Shown piece after piece: positions 7,838-16,966 of a stretch of DNA of 64,000 nucleotides. The notes below the pieces were generated by a model. It saw only the letters and a program-made list of their open reading frames with translations, was not told where the DNA came from and did no database searches. Each line of letters opens with the position of its first letter. The stretch's first letter is position 1. The position numbers were made by a program, and so were the translations under genes. This stretch comes from Martinezella rhizogenes (GTDB lineage Bacteria > Pseudomonadota > Alphaproteobacteria > Rhizobiales > Rhizobiaceae). Where the stretch lies: the NCBI GenBank assembly GCA_013322215.1, contig JAAMEZ010000006.1, positions 620,001 to 684,000 of the forward strand, given 5' to 3'.

Positions 7838-10051
7838 TCAAAACCTCTGCGTCAGTGTCAGCTTGAAGGTCCGGCCAGGCTCGGAATAATAAGCTGAAGG
7901 CTGCGTGAGACCCGTGGACGCCACGTTGAGCGAGTCGTAGTAGGTCTTGTTGAAGATGTTGTAGACACCGGCGCGCAGCGACAGTCCCTTCACCTGCTCC
8001 GGCTCCCACCAACCCGTCAGATCGAAGATGCCGTAACCGGGGGTGCGGAAATTGTCTCCGGTCTTCTTCGGCTCGCTGGTCGCGGTGATGAAAGTCAAGT
8101 CCGTTCCCCAGACGTCAGCCGCATAGCCGATAGTGAAGGCCGCCTTGGCCGGAGCCACGGAATTGATCCACTCACCGCTGTCCGAATCCTTGCCGTTCAC
8201 ATAGGCAAGCGCGCCCTTGACGTGGATGCCGTTGTCGAACTTCTTGTGCGCGTTGACCTCAACACCGAACATGCGGACGTTGGCGCGGTTGAAGTATTCG
8301 GTGATCCCAAGCGGATAGGTGCCGGTCGGATCGACACGGCTCGATGAGTCGATGAAGTTCTTATATTTGTTGTAGAACGCGCCGATATGACCACCGAAAT
8401 CATCGTCACCGAGGTTAGTGCCGATTTCGATGCCGTTGCTGGTTTCCGGCTTCAGGTCTGGATTGCCGTAGCTGACATAGCCGCCGGGCACGCCGTAGTT
8501 CACGTAGAGCTCGCTGACATTAGGTGCGCGGAAAGCCATGGCCCATTGTGCGTAGAGCTCGACATTGTCCTGCGGCTGGTAGGATGCACGCAGCTTCGGC
8601 GAGAAACGGCTGTCCGACTGGCCGGATGGCAGGCCCTGATAGTTGGCGCTGTCGCGATAGGCGCCCGTGTTCTTCGGCGAGTAATCATACCAATCGAAGC
8701 GCAGGCCCGGCGTCAGAGAGAAGTTGCTGGAGCCGAACTCGATCTTGTCGTCAATGAAGGCACCGACACGCTTGCTGTCGACGTCGGGCATATCAGACTG
8801 GTTGGTGTGCAGGAACGAGCAAGAGAAGGCCCAGCGGGCGGGACCGCAGGCATCTTTACCTGCAGAATACTGATGCACCTTGCCGAAAGCGGTATCGAGA
8901 CCGAAAGTGACCTTGTGGTGCAGATCGCCGGTGTCGAAGGATTTGGAGGCATTGCCGTTGAAGCCGATGCTGCGGTCTTCCATTTCATTGCGGCGCCAAT
9001 AGTCGCCGATGACGGAGGTATAGCGGTAGCCCTCAACGCCTTCTTCGCGCAGGAGGTTCTGCCAATAGAAGACGGCATTGGCCGTGTCGACAAGCGAATC
9101 TGCGCTTTCAGCGTCATATTTGTAGTCGAGCGAAACGCGGTTGCGTTCCGTATTGTCGGTCGTATCGTAGTTGCCTGGACGGAGATTCCCGGTCAGGCTC
9201 TGCGAGTGCATCGCATCGATGGTCTTGTCTTTGTTGTAGTGCTCAGCCGTGATCCCGAACGTGCCGATATCGGTATACTGGCGGATCTTGAAGAGACCGC
9301 TTCTCTGATTGTAGTCGGCCGGATCCGCTTTGGTACGCGCGGTCGAATAGCCACCGATATCGCCGTTGTTCTCAAGCTCGTGGCCGTGCGTGTAGCCGCC
9401 CTCGAAAAGAACGGCCGTATTGTCGATGCGCTTGGCGACCGCCGCCGAAGCCCCGATGCTGCGATCATCACCATTATAGCCGAACTTGAAGACGCCGCCC
9501 CAGGTCGCGCCGGGTGCGATCAGATCTTCCGGCTCCAGCGTGCGAAGCACGAAAGCACCGCCCAAAGCACCGGAGCCAGCGCGGCTGGAATCGGCGCCGC
9601 GCACGACATCGACGCTCGAAAGCGCGTTGAAATCGAAGCTATTGGCGCCGCCGTCCGCCCCACGGGCGACATCGAGCATGAAGGGGATTGCAATGCCGTC
9701 GACCGTGGTCAAGACACGGTCGTCGCCGAGGCCGCGAATGTTGACGCCGCCGGTGGTGCGGTTGAAGCCGACGCCGACCTCCGTGCTGCGGCCGAGATCC
9801 TCGATGCGCGTGATCTGGTTCTCGTCGATTTCCTTGGCCGTCGTCTCGCTGGCGGTCGGGGAATCGGCCAGCACATCCTTGCTTGCCTTGCCTTTGCCCT
9901 TCACGACGATCGGTTTCAGATTGGTGACGCGATCGCCCTTGGCCGCCTCATCATTCTGGGCTGCGGTCTGCGCAAAAGATGTCGTGGCCAGCCCGAGGGC
10001 CAGAAACGCGGTGCATGCCAAGAGAGCCGAGCGGGAGCGCCGGACAACCAT
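7838..10051 (-). CDS. shmR: TonB-dependent haem/haemoglobin outer-membrane receptor
   Basis: Outer-membrane beta-barrel receptor of 737 residues. It has a signal peptide (ALLACTAFLALGLATTSFA), a TonB-box/plug region with VNIRGLGDDRVLTTVDG, and a long barrel ending in the C-terminal aromatic GRTFKLTLTQRF. FRAPNVSELY followed by NPDLKPE matches the FRAP/NPNL boxes of haem receptors, as in the HmuR/ShmR group, though no His lies between the two boxes here. The ATG at 10051 is chosen because AAGGA lies six bases before it; the ATG at 10057 is too close to that site. Two TGA-N9-TCA iron boxes lie upstream. Confidence 0.82.
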   Translation of the reverse strand: MVVRRSRSALLACTAFLALGLATTSFAQTAAQNDEAAKGDRVTNLKPIVVKGKGKASKDVLADSPTASETTAKEIDENQITRIEDLGRSTEVGVGFNRTTGGVNIRGLGDDRVLTTVDGIAIPFMLDVARGADGGANSFDFNALSSVDVVRGADSSRAGSGALGGAFVLRTLEPEDLIAPGATWGGVFKFGYNGDDRSIGASAAVAKRIDNTAVLFEGGYTHGHELENNGDIGGYSTARTKADPADYNQRSGLFKIRQYTDIGTFGITAEHYNKDKTIDAMHSQSLTGNLRPGNYDTTDNTERNRVSLDYKYDAESADSLVDTANAVFYWQNLLREEGVEGYRYTSVIGDYWRRNEMEDRSIGFNGNASKSFDTGDLHHKVTFGLDTAFGKVHQYSAGKDACGPARWAFSCSFLHTNQSDMPDVDSKRVGAFIDDKIEFGSSNFSLTPGLRFDWYDYSPKNTGAYRDSANYQGLPSGQSDSRFSPKLRASYQPQDNVELYAQWAMAFRAPNVSELYVNYGVPGGYVSYGNPDLKPETSNGIEIGTNLGDDDFGGHIGAFYNKYKNFIDSSSRVDPTGTYPLGITEYFNRANVRMFGVEVNAHKKFDNGIHVKGALAYVNGKDSDSGEWINSVAPAKAAFTIGYAADVWGTDLTFITATSEPKKTGDNFRTPGYGIFDLTGWWEPEQVKGLSLRAGVYNIFNKTYYDSLNVASTGLTQPSAYYSEPGRTFKLTLTQRF

Positions 10052-10137
10052 AACCATTCCTTTCGAATTGCTTCACCGGGCTGGCTGGTTGCTGCGTCGA
10101 AAGCAGGCAAGGGGCTGGCTAGGTTATCTTGTTAACG

Positions 10138-10154
10138 GGCGGAAATATTCCGCC
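10138..10154. repeat. Inverted repeat in the receptor 5' region
   Basis: GGCGGAA (10138-10144), ATA, TTCCGCC (10148-10154): a perfect seven-pair repeat, 87 bases upstream of the receptor start. It could be a hairpin in the mRNA leader or an operator. Its role is not known. Confidence 0.4.
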
Positions 10155-10177
10155 TTCTTTCTGCCGCATAAAAAACA

Positions 10178-10192
10178 TGAGTATTATTGTCA
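10178..10192. promoter_or_regulatory. IRO-box (RirA-type iron box), proximal
   Basis: TGA-GTATTATTG-TCA matches the TGA-N9-TCA consensus described for the rhizobial iron regulator RirA. It lies about 130 bases upstream of the haem receptor start, in AT-rich promoter DNA. Repression in iron-replete cells is inferred. Confidence 0.6.
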
Positions 10193-10214
10193 ATATATAC
10201 GGCGCCTATAATCA

Positions 10215-10229
10215 TGAATAAAATTGTCA
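10215..10229. promoter_or_regulatory. IRO-box (RirA-type iron box), distal
   Basis: TGA-ATAAAATTG-TCA is a second exact TGA-N9-TCA match, 37 bases from the first. The spacing is about three and a half helical turns. Paired boxes upstream of a haem receptor fit iron control. Confidence 0.58.
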
Positions 10230-10325
10230 TCTTTTAAGACAAGAGGCAAACGTTGCTGAATTGCAACGAAATGACAGCCTCGCGCGTTCTATCGGCATCA
10301 TCATTAGAATTGGCTGAATTACTTG

Positions 10326-11171
10326 ATGCTGTTTAGAATCGTTTCATTAGTCTCTACCACCACTCTTCTCATGGCCGCCTCTCTTCCGCAGACCGGCCCC
10401 ATACCCGAGCAAAAGCCGGCTAAGGAACAGGTTCGGCCAAATGGCGAACCGCCGATCCCGGCAGAAAAACCCGCTGCATCACCGGGCAGCCCTGTCCTTC
10501 CGGCGGAAAAGCCGACGGCTCAGCCGGAAGACAAGCCGGCGCCACAGCCGGAGGAGCAGACAACTGGCCAGCAGATGCAGGGTCCTCCCCGTCCGCCTCT
10601 GACTATCGCTTCCGAACCGGACGAGGAGCACCAGGCCTGCCTGAAAGAGCTGACCGCCATCGGAGCGACCTTCAAGGAGATCGCCCGCATCGACGACGGC
10701 AATGGCTGCGGCATCGACAAGCCGATCGCGCTTAGCTCCCCACTGCCGGGCATAGAGTTCAAGCCCGAAGGAAAAATGCGCTGCGAAGCGGCTCTCGCCC
10801 TAGCCCAATGGGTGAAGGAAAGTGTCATCCCATCGGCCGCGGCATTGGACAATGGCAAGATCGTCACCATCAATCAGGCGTCGACCTATGTCTGCCGGCT
10901 GCGCAACAATGCTTCCACCGGCAAGATTTCCGAACATGCCCGCGGTAATGCCATCGATGTCGCGAGCTTCACCTTCGAAAACGGTAAGACCATCGCAATC
11001 GAGCCGCGACGCGAGGACCCGACGCTGACGGGCGCCTTCCAGCGTGCAGCCAGCGCCTCTGCCTGCCTCTACTTCACGACCGTTTTGGACCCGGAGAGCG
11101 ACGCTGCCCACGAGACCCATTTTCATCTCGATGTCATCGAAAGGAACGGCGGCTTTCGTTATTGCCACTAG
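10326..11171 (+). CDS. Secreted extensin-like C-terminal domain protein
   Basis: About 281 residues. An N-terminal signal segment (FRIVSLVSTTTLLMAASLP) is followed by a proline-rich linker (about 20-95) with repeated PAEKP and PEQKPA units. The globular extensin-like C domain follows. In it ISEHARGNAIDVASF and the terminal HFHLDVI supply the His and Asp ligands of a zinc site like that of D,D-/L,D-peptidases of the VanY/M15 type, and several Cys could pair. A cell-wall hydrolase or wall-binding role in the periplasm is inferred. The ATG at 10326 follows a TTG at 10323. Confidence 0.75.
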   Translation: MLFRIVSLVSTTTLLMAASLPQTGPIPEQKPAKEQVRPNGEPPIPAEKPAASPGSPVLPAEKPTAQPEDKPAPQPEEQTTGQQMQGPPRPPLTIASEPDEEHQACLKELTAIGATFKEIARIDDGNGCGIDKPIALSSPLPGIEFKPEGKMRCEAALALAQWVKESVIPSAAALDNGKIVTINQASTYVCRLRNNASTGKISEHARGNAIDVASFTFENGKTIAIEPRREDPTLTGAFQRAASASACLYFTTVLDPESDAAHETHFHLDVIERNGGFRYCH

Positions 11172-11214
11172 AAACGCGTCGCGGGATAGGCCGTGCCGCG
11201 ATCTTTGAACCTCG

Positions 11215-12060
11215 TCAAACCCCGAGGCCTGCATTCGAGAACCATAGGTCTCTATAGATCGCCACCGCCGTTTCATCCGGCGCTCGATCCTGAGTGAGCC
11301 AAACCGACTGGATGGAGCGAGCCTCACCGCCATTTGGAGTTTTCGTGGATTGCATCGGATCAGAAGCCCCAATACAGGGGATGAAATAGGCAGGCATCAA
11401 GGCCCGAGCGCTGAACCCCTGTTCCCCGCGTGTAATCACGACGGCAAGTCCCACCTTGTCGTTCGCCTGCCAGGGCACGATGATCCGGCCTCCCGGCCGC
11501 AATGCCTGCAGCCACGATATCGGCGGCGCCACGACGCCGGCATTCACATAGATCAGATCGGCCTCCGGAAGCTCCAGCGCGGTCGCATCGGCGCAGATGA
11601 CGGAAATACCCTCGAACGATGAGAGATTGTCACGCGTGCGGCTGGCCAATGCCTCGTCGATCTCGACGGCATGGACATGACCGCCCGGTGTCACCAGCGT
11701 CGACAAGATGGCAGTGTAATATCCCGTCCCCGTACCGATCTGGATGACCGTCTCGCCGGGCTGCGGAGCGACGGCGCCAAGAAAAGCCGCGTGGAGAAAC
11801 GGCTCGCCATTGTTGATGCCTTTGGATTTGTCCAACGAGACCAGAACATTCTGATAGAGAAAAACGGGATTGTCGCTCGGCGTTTCAAGATGGCGTCGGT
11901 TGACGACGATCTGCCAGGGTCCCGGCCCCATGAACGCCTCGCGTCTGACGAGGCGGAAGGCGCGCTCCAGCCTTTCGTCCGAAGAACTGCTGGCCGCTGC
12001 CATCATCTTCGCGTGGAAATCCCGTATCTCATCCAAACTTGCGCGGTTATCAGCGGTCAC
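11215..12060 (-). CDS. Protein-L-isoaspartate O-methyltransferase (PCMT) family protein
   Basis: SAM-dependent methyltransferase of 281 residues. The binding loop reads VIQIGTGTGYYTAIL, followed by GGHVHAVEIDEALASR and later ALRPGGRIIVPW, as in Pcm. The N-terminal part (about 1-85) is unlike classical Pcm, and the C-terminus is also extended. True isoaspartate repair activity is therefore uncertain, and another O-methyl acceptor is possible. It is convergent with the extensin-like gene, 43 bases apart. Confidence 0.75.
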   Translation of the reverse strand: MTADNRASLDEIRDFHAKMMAAASSSSDERLERAFRLVRREAFMGPGPWQIVVNRRHLETPSDNPVFLYQNVLVSLDKSKGINNGEPFLHAAFLGAVAPQPGETVIQIGTGTGYYTAILSTLVTPGGHVHAVEIDEALASRTRDNLSSFEGISVICADATALELPEADLIYVNAGVVAPPISWLQALRPGGRIIVPWQANDKVGLAVVITRGEQGFSARALMPAYFIPCIGASDPMQSTKTPNGGEARSIQSVWLTQDRAPDETAVAIYRDLWFSNAGLGV

Positions 12061-12220
12061 GATCCGGCTCCGTCTTAACGATGCTTAGACCGTGCCGATC
12101 TTGTTCAGAGTGCGACAAGGTCAATACGTTAGATATCCTACCAAAATTGGATGACAACAATTTCGGGTGCAGCTGCCGAACCGGTGCCCTGCAAGCGGCA
12201 AGTTGAATCGAATTCTGAAC

Positions 12221-13903
12221 TTAAAACAGTCCTTCGATGTAGCCCTGATCATTGAGGAAAATCCTCTCGGCTGCCGGCGATTTCGGCAGGCCCGGCATGG
12301 TCATGATCTCGCCGGTGATGACGACGACGAAGCCTGCGCCGGCGGAAAGCCGCACCTCGCGAACGGAAACGATGTGGCCCTCGGGGGCGCCGCGGACGTT
12401 CGGATCGGTCGAAAAGGAATATTGCGTTTTCGCCATGCAGACGGGCAGATGGCCGTAGCCCTGATCCTCCCAGGACCGCAGCTGATCGCGTATGGTCTTG
12501 TCGGCCGTTACCTCGCCGGCATGGTAGATCTTCGAGGCGACGATCTCGATCTTCTCCAGAAGCGGCAGATTGTCCGGATAGAGCGGCTGGAACTTTGCCT
12601 GGCCGGATTCGGCAAGCTCGACTACCTTGTGCGCGAGATCGACGATGCCAGCCGAGCCCTCGGCCCAGTGCCTGCAGAGGATCGCCTCGGCGCCGAGGCG
12701 TGCCACATAATTCTTCAGCGCCTCGATTTCGGCTTCCGTGTCGGAGATGAAATGATTGATGGCGACGACGACGGGCACGCCGAACTTGCGGACATTGGCG
12801 ACATGCCGGCCGAGATTGGCGCAACCCTTGACCAGAGCCTCGACATTCTCCTTGCCGAGATCGTCCTTCTTCACCCCACCATTCATCTTCAAGGCCCGCA
12901 CGGTCGCGACGATGACGGCGGCATCCGGCGAGAGTCCTGCCTTCCGGCATTTGATGTCGAAAAATTTCTCGGCACCGAGATCGGCGCCGAAGCCCGCTTC
13001 CGTCACCACATAATCGGCGAGCTTCAGCGCCGTGCGCGTGGCGATCACCGAATTGCAGCCATGGGCGATATTGGCGAAGGGGCCGCCATGCACCAGCGCC
13101 GGATTGTTCTCCAGCGTCTGCACGAGGTTCGGCTGCATCGCATCCTTCAGGAGCACGGCCATGGCGCCGTCAGCCTTCAGATCGCGGGCATAGACGGGCG
13201 TGCGGTCACGGCGATAACCGATGATGATGTTGCCGAGCCGCTTTTCCAGATCCTTGAGGTCGGAGGCCAGACAGAGGATCGCCATCACCTCCGAGGCGAC
13301 GGTAATGTCGAAGCCGCCTTCGCGCGGAAAGCCGTTCGCAACGCCGCCGAGCGACGAGACGATATCGCGCAGCGCCCTGTCGTTCATGTCCATTGCGCGG
13401 CGCCAGGTGATGCGCCTGATGTCGATATTCTGCTCGTTGCCCCAGTAGATATGGTTGTCGATCAGCGCGGCCAGCAGATTATGGGCCGACGTGATCGCAT
13501 GGAAATCGCCAGTGAAGTGGAGGTTGATGTCCTCCATCGGGATAACCTGCGCGTAGCCGCCGCCCGCCGCACCACCCTTCACGCCGAAACATGGGCCAAG
13601 CGACGCCTCGCGCACGCAGACCACCGCTTTCTTGCCGATCCGGTTCAGGCCGTCGCCAAGGCCGACCGTCGTGGTGGTCTTACCCTCGCCCGCCGGTGTC
13701 GGATTGATGGCCGTGACGAGGATCAGCTTGCCGTCCTTCTTGTCGGCCTGCGCCGCAATGAATCCGGCACCGATCTTTGCTTTGTCGTAGCCGTAAGGTG
13801 CGAGATCTTCCGCCGGAATGCCGAGCTTTGCACCGATCTCCGTAATCGGCAGCTTCTTTGCCGCGCGCGCAATCTCGATGTCGGATGCCACGGTCGTCGC
13901 CAT
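12221..13903 (-). CDS. fhs: Formate-tetrahydrofolate ligase
   Basis: Joins formate to tetrahydrofolate with ATP to give 10-formyl-THF for purine and one-carbon metabolism. The product has 560 residues, the usual length. [18 protein letters not shown] is the family P-loop, [18 protein letters not shown] the THF region, and [10 protein letters not shown] lies near the C-terminus. The ATG at 13903 is preferred, with GGGGGCGAG upstream; the frame stays open for a further 47 codons but that extension has no family similarity. No ZTP (pfl) riboswitch can be seen in the leader. Confidence 0.95.
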   Translation of the reverse strand: MATTVASDIEIARAAKKLPITEIGAKLGIPAEDLAPYGYDKAKIGAGFIAAQADKKDGKLILVTAINPTPAGEGKTTTTVGLGDGLNRIGKKAVVCVREASLGPCFGVKGGAAGGGYAQVIPMEDINLHFTGDFHAITSAHNLLAALIDNHIYWGNEQNIDIRRITWRRAMDMNDRALRDIVSSLGGVANGFPREGGFDITVASEVMAILCLASDLKDLEKRLGNIIIGYRRDRTPVYARDLKADGAMAVLLKDAMQPNLVQTLENNPALVHGGPFANIAHGCNSVIATRTALKLADYVVTEAGFGADLGAEKFFDIKCRKAGLSPDAAVIVATVRALKMNGGVKKDDLGKENVEALVKGCANLGRHVANVRKFGVPVVVAINHFISDTEAEIEALKNYVARLGAEAILCRHWAEGSAGIVDLAHKVVELAESGQAKFQPLYPDNLPLLEKIEIVASKIYHAGEVTADKTIRDQLRSWEDQGYGHLPVCMAKTQYSFSTDPNVRGAPEGHIVSVREVRLSAGAGFVVVITGEIMTMPGLPKSPAAERIFLNDQGYIEGLF

Positions 13904-14000
13904 AAGTCTCGCCCCCAAACATACGGTCATTTCCCTGTCGGGATAAACCAATATGTATCGAGTGTGAATAGTGGCAAAGCACTCTGTTTGTCGAAACGCA

Positions 14001-14040
14001 CCGCCTTGTCTCAAGACGGCGACATGCCTATTTTCGGCAT
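14001..14040 (-). promoter_or_regulatory. Two small hairpins upstream of fhs
   Basis: As minus-strand RNA, CCGUCUUG-AGA-CAAGGCGG forms an eight-pair stem with one U-G pair (14019-14001). AUGCC/GGCAU (14040-14024) forms a second stem. They lie 98-137 bases before the fhs start and pair better as minus-strand than plus-strand RNA. A role in fhs control is a guess. Confidence 0.3.
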
Positions 14041-14071
14041 CCAATGAAAACCGAGAAGGAAAGAAAAAGAT

Positions 14072-14584
14072 ATGAAGTCCCTGGAATTGCTGGTCGAGCG
14101 CATCATCCTCTCCAGTCGCTGGCTCCTGGTGATTTTCTATCTCGGCCTCGCCGCCTCGCTCGCCGTCTACGCCGTTTCCTTTGCCTATAAGTTCTACAAG
14201 GTTGCGATCAACGTCTTTGCATATGACGAAGCCGACATGATCCTGGCCATTCTCGGCCTCATCGATGCCGCACTGGTGGCAAGCCTGATCGTCATGGTAA
14301 TGATTTCGGGCTACGAGAATTTCGTCAGCCGCTTTGACGAGGCCGAAGACCAGGGCGAGGTCTCGTTCATCGGCAAGCTCGATTCAGGCAGCCTCAAGAT
14401 CAAGGTCGCGTCCTCGATCGTCGCCATTTCCTCGATCCACCTGCTGCAGATCTTCCTGAACGCCACCCAATACGACAACGCCAAGCTGATGTGGTTCACG
14501 ATCATCCACCTCGCCTTCGTCGTCTCGGCGCTGTTGCTCGGCTTCCTGGAGAAGATCATGGCGAAAGCCAAAGCCAAAGGATAG
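14072..14584 (+). CDS. YqhA (UPF0114) family inner-membrane protein
   Basis: Membrane protein of 170 residues with about four helices: [40 protein letters not shown], a central helix from [18 protein letters not shown], and the C-terminal [20 protein letters not shown]. The [14 protein letters not shown] motif and the overall length match UPF0114/YqhA. The function of the family is unknown. It is divergent from fhs and convergent with the next gene, 18 bases apart. Confidence 0.88.
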   Translation: MKSLELLVERIILSSRWLLVIFYLGLAASLAVYAVSFAYKFYKVAINVFAYDEADMILAILGLIDAALVASLIVMVMISGYENFVSRFDEAEDQGEVSFIGKLDSGSLKIKVASSIVAISSIHLLQIFLNATQYDNAKLMWFTIIHLAFVVSALLLGFLEKIMAKAKAKG

Positions 14585-14602
14585 CTGAGGCCGGAGCGGC
14601 AG

Positions 14603-15568
14603 CTACTTGCCGGCCATTGCCGATGCGCTGGTCATCGGTGCATCGGTCGTCGACGGAGCCGGCGCAACACAATCGGAAATCGATTGATTTTCCTTGCAGT
14701 TGCGAGCCGAGACCAGGGCATCGGCATCGGCAAGCTCCGTCGTCAGCTTCAGCCTCAACGCGTCCATCTGCGAAATCAGATGAATGCCATTCGGGTCGGT
14801 TCCAAGCATCAGATCGACAAGTCCCCGGTCTACACCCATTTTGTCGAGGAAGCTGACCAGCCTGGCTCTTTGCGCCTTGTCGAGCTTCGTCGTGTCATAT
14901 TTGCCGACGAATTTGCGGCCGATCTCCTTCTTGGAAATGACCTTGCGCCTGCCGTCTACCATCTCATATTCGGTGCGGTACTGGACGCGCACTTCGCTGT
15001 AGGTGGTGGTGATCTGATGAACCCCGAGCAGCGCGAAGGGGCTGGAAACGCGCTGAACGCCGCCTGCAAAAAACAGCGGGCAGGCCGAAAAGCAGATTGC
15101 CCCATAAGAGAATGGCTGCCCTGTGATCGAACCGTCCTTGGCAAAAGCCGCAGAGCAGATCGGCTCGGCATAGGGGCACGCCCGCGAGCGGGTGCGGCCA
15201 ACTGCGATCGAAAGCTTTTGCTTGCGAATGATGCGAGCCATCTCCATCGCCGCCTTGACATCGCCACCTGGCGAGCTGACGACGATGGGCAATTTGCGAT
15301 TGCCGATCTGCTTCAGGATTTTCTGCAGCTTCCTCGGCGTGTCCGCCATGATCTGCCCTTCGGCGGAGATCCAGTCTGGACAAGTGCTATCGGCCCGGCA
15401 TTGGCCCATCTCGCCATGAACGAGCAAAAACTGCATCGGGGTGCCACCGGCGACACCAGCCGCTTCGGCAAGCACAGGCGAAACAAGCAGAAGCGAAACG
15501 CTGGTGACGAACCACAACAGCGTTTGACAACAGCGCGCCGCAAGCTGCGGGAAGAAGCGAAAATTCAT
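14603..15568 (-). CDS. Secreted ClpP/crotonase-fold protein, putative serine peptidase
   Basis: The 321-residue protein has an N-terminal signal peptide (about 1-35, LLWFVTSVSLLLVSPVLAEA). SSPGGDVKAAMEMARIIR then corresponds to the oxyanion strand of ClpP-like folds, and CFSACPLFFAGG to the helix that carries the catalytic Ser in rhizobial periplasmic ClpP-like proteins (usually C-A-S-A-C-x-x-x-F-A). A His in LLGVHQI lies downstream, as expected for a catalytic pair. Several Cys suggest disulphides. The substrate and real peptidase activity are unknown. The gene is followed by a 565-base gap. Confidence 0.6.
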   Translation of the reverse strand: MNFRFFPQLAARCCQTLLWFVTSVSLLLVSPVLAEAAGVAGGTPMQFLLVHGEMGQCRADSTCPDWISAEGQIMADTPRKLQKILKQIGNRKLPIVVSSPGGDVKAAMEMARIIRKQKLSIAVGRTRSRACPYAEPICSAAFAKDGSITGQPFSYGAICFSACPLFFAGGVQRVSSPFALLGVHQITTTYSEVRVQYRTEYEMVDGRRKVISKKEIGRKFVGKYDTTKLDKAQRARLVSFLDKMGVDRGLVDLMLGTDPNGIHLISQMDALRLKLTTELADADALVSARNCKENQSISDCVAPAPSTTDAPMTSASAMAGK

Positions 15569-16133
15569 GAGCTATACGCCTGCAAGCGATTACTTTTGCA
15601 AGACCGATAGCAACCGCTTTGGGCCTTCGCAAGGCGCGCCGACGCGGCAACGCATCATTTGATGAAACTCCTGACTACTTGCACGCTTGCAAGAGCTGGC
15701 GACAAGAAAATGGGCGCCGTCGGATCTCAGCAACATGAGATGGAACCGAACTTATACTCGTTATAAACAGTTAATCATAACGCTAAGCATGGGACAGTTT
15801 TGGATCAAGTCCTGCCTCTCTGGCAACCCGGGCCGCGCGGTCCAAAACGCACATTCAGACCTCATTTTGGCCTGGTAAATGCGTCCCAGCCGGCTGCTCC
15901 TCAACTGCCGAGCGCAGCGCAAAATGTACGGTTTCGTCGAAATTAGGCCAATGGAAACGCTATTTTTACGCTTAATGACCATTTTGGGCGAAGATTTCTG
16001 TAATTTTACATGTCTGAATATTAAAATATATGAAAATGAAATTATTTCTGGTCCTGTGGTATTTTTGCGTCTAGCATTCACTCATAAATCCGGTATTTGA
16101 TAACGATAACACGCTGTGGGCGCTTCAACTCAT
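15569..16133. other. 565-base AT-rich intergenic region, no credible gene
   Basis: The region is clearly more AT-rich than its surroundings. It holds CGTTAT (15759-15764) and its complement ATAACG (15777-15782), and a wider inverted repeat GTTTTGGATC (15797-15806) against GGTCCAAAAC (15839-15848). GATAACGATAAC lies just before the LuxR gene. Short ORFs here have no ribosome sites and no recognisable product. It probably carries the promoters of the LuxR gene and of the ClpP-fold gene, possibly with a small RNA. Confidence 0.4.
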
Positions 16134-16865
16134 ATGTCCTATATCATTACTGCCGAGAGACAATTGCTGCTTTCTGCCGAGCTTGCTGCTGCTCGGACAC
16201 AAGCGGCCTTTGCACTGGCCCTGGAACGGACCGGGTCAGCTTTTGGCTTCAGCCATATGGCTCTGATGAACGCCCCGGTTCCCGACGACACGATGATGAC
16301 ACCGTTGCTCATCGAAGGGACGATGCCGGCCCAGTTCGTACGTGAATTCGATCGCCATCAGCTCGTTCGCCGCTGTCCAATGCTATTGCGCACGCGCGAC
16401 TCGGTAATGCCGCGCTCCTGGCACCTGCTGGAAAAGGACGCCGAACCCGACGCCGATCTACCACGCGAACTTCGCGCGCTCCTGATCAATTACAATTGCC
16501 CGATGAGCGTCATCATTCCGGTCAACGCCCCGGATGGTCAACGCCTCGTCTTCTGGTTCATGGGCAATCGCAATAGTCTTGGCCAGAGTGAGATCAACGA
16601 GCTCACCCTGATCATGCTGCAGGCGCTCGATGCTTATAATTGCCTCAAGCGCAACGATAGTGCCACGCCGCATTCTCTCTCGGCACGTGAGCTGGAAGTG
16701 GTTCGCTGGACCGCTCAAGGGAAGACCTCCGTAGAGATCGGCCAGATCCTCACCCTCTCCGACCATACGGTCAACGCTTATATGATGAATGCGATCAAGA
16801 AGCTCGATTGCGTCAACCGCACGCAGCTCGTCGCAAAAGCCATCCGCCTGAAGCTGATCAGCTAA
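16134..16865 (+). CDS. LuxR-family transcriptional regulator
   Basis: A 243-residue regulator. The N-terminal two thirds resembles an autoinducer-binding or related sensory domain (HMALMNAPVPDD, later SVIIPVNAPDGQRLVFWF). The C-terminal GerE/LuxR helix-turn-helix is clear: LSARELEVVRWTAQGKTSVE, then ILTLSDHTVNAYMMNAIKKL. The Trp and Asp residues that hold acyl-homoserine lactones are not obvious, and no luxI-type synthase is in the window, so it may be a LuxR solo. The ATG at 16134 is favoured over the GTG at 16116. Confidence 0.85.
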   Translation: MSYIITAERQLLLSAELAAARTQAAFALALERTGSAFGFSHMALMNAPVPDDTMMTPLLIEGTMPAQFVREFDRHQLVRRCPMLLRTRDSVMPRSWHLLEKDAEPDADLPRELRALLINYNCPMSVIIPVNAPDGQRLVFWFMGNRNSLGQSEINELTLIMLQALDAYNCLKRNDSATPHSLSARELEVVRWTAQGKTSVEIGQILTLSDHTVNAYMMNAIKKLDCVNRTQLVAKAIRLKLIS

Positions 16866-16895
16866 GCAGGCCCTCATTCAAGCACTCTCAAAACC

Positions 16896-16914
16896 GAGCC
16901 CAACGACTGGGCTC
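16896..16914 (-). terminator. Terminator between convergent luxR-type and DUF2333 genes
   Basis: GAGCCCA (16896-16902), loop ACGAC, TGGGCTC (16908-16914). Read on the minus strand it is followed by GG and TTTT, so it should stop DUF2333 transcription. It can also work for the plus-strand LuxR gene. Confidence 0.65.
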
Positions 16915-16966
16915 AGCGTTGATGCGCGACCATCGCGCCGAAACGGATGGGCAGTCCATTCCTTGT

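Noticed and set aside
7677..8012. Upstream extension of the 23-codon ORF to a 135-codon gene
   Set aside because: It would read through the haem receptor's terminator and into the receptor coding region. The strong ribosome site lies only at the internal ATG.
8387..10135. A 582-codon plus-strand open frame opposite the haem receptor
   Set aside because: It is an antisense shadow of the receptor gene caused by GC-rich codon bias. The translation has no recognisable domain, whereas the minus strand gives a complete TonB-dependent receptor.
12167..14047. A 626-codon plus-strand frame opposite fhs
   Set aside because: Antisense shadow of formate-THF ligase, which is complete and well conserved on the other strand.
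13904..14071. ZTP (pfl) riboswitch ahead of fhs
   Set aside because: The conserved CCGCCTGGGC core and pseudoknot strand cannot be found; only two small hairpins are present.
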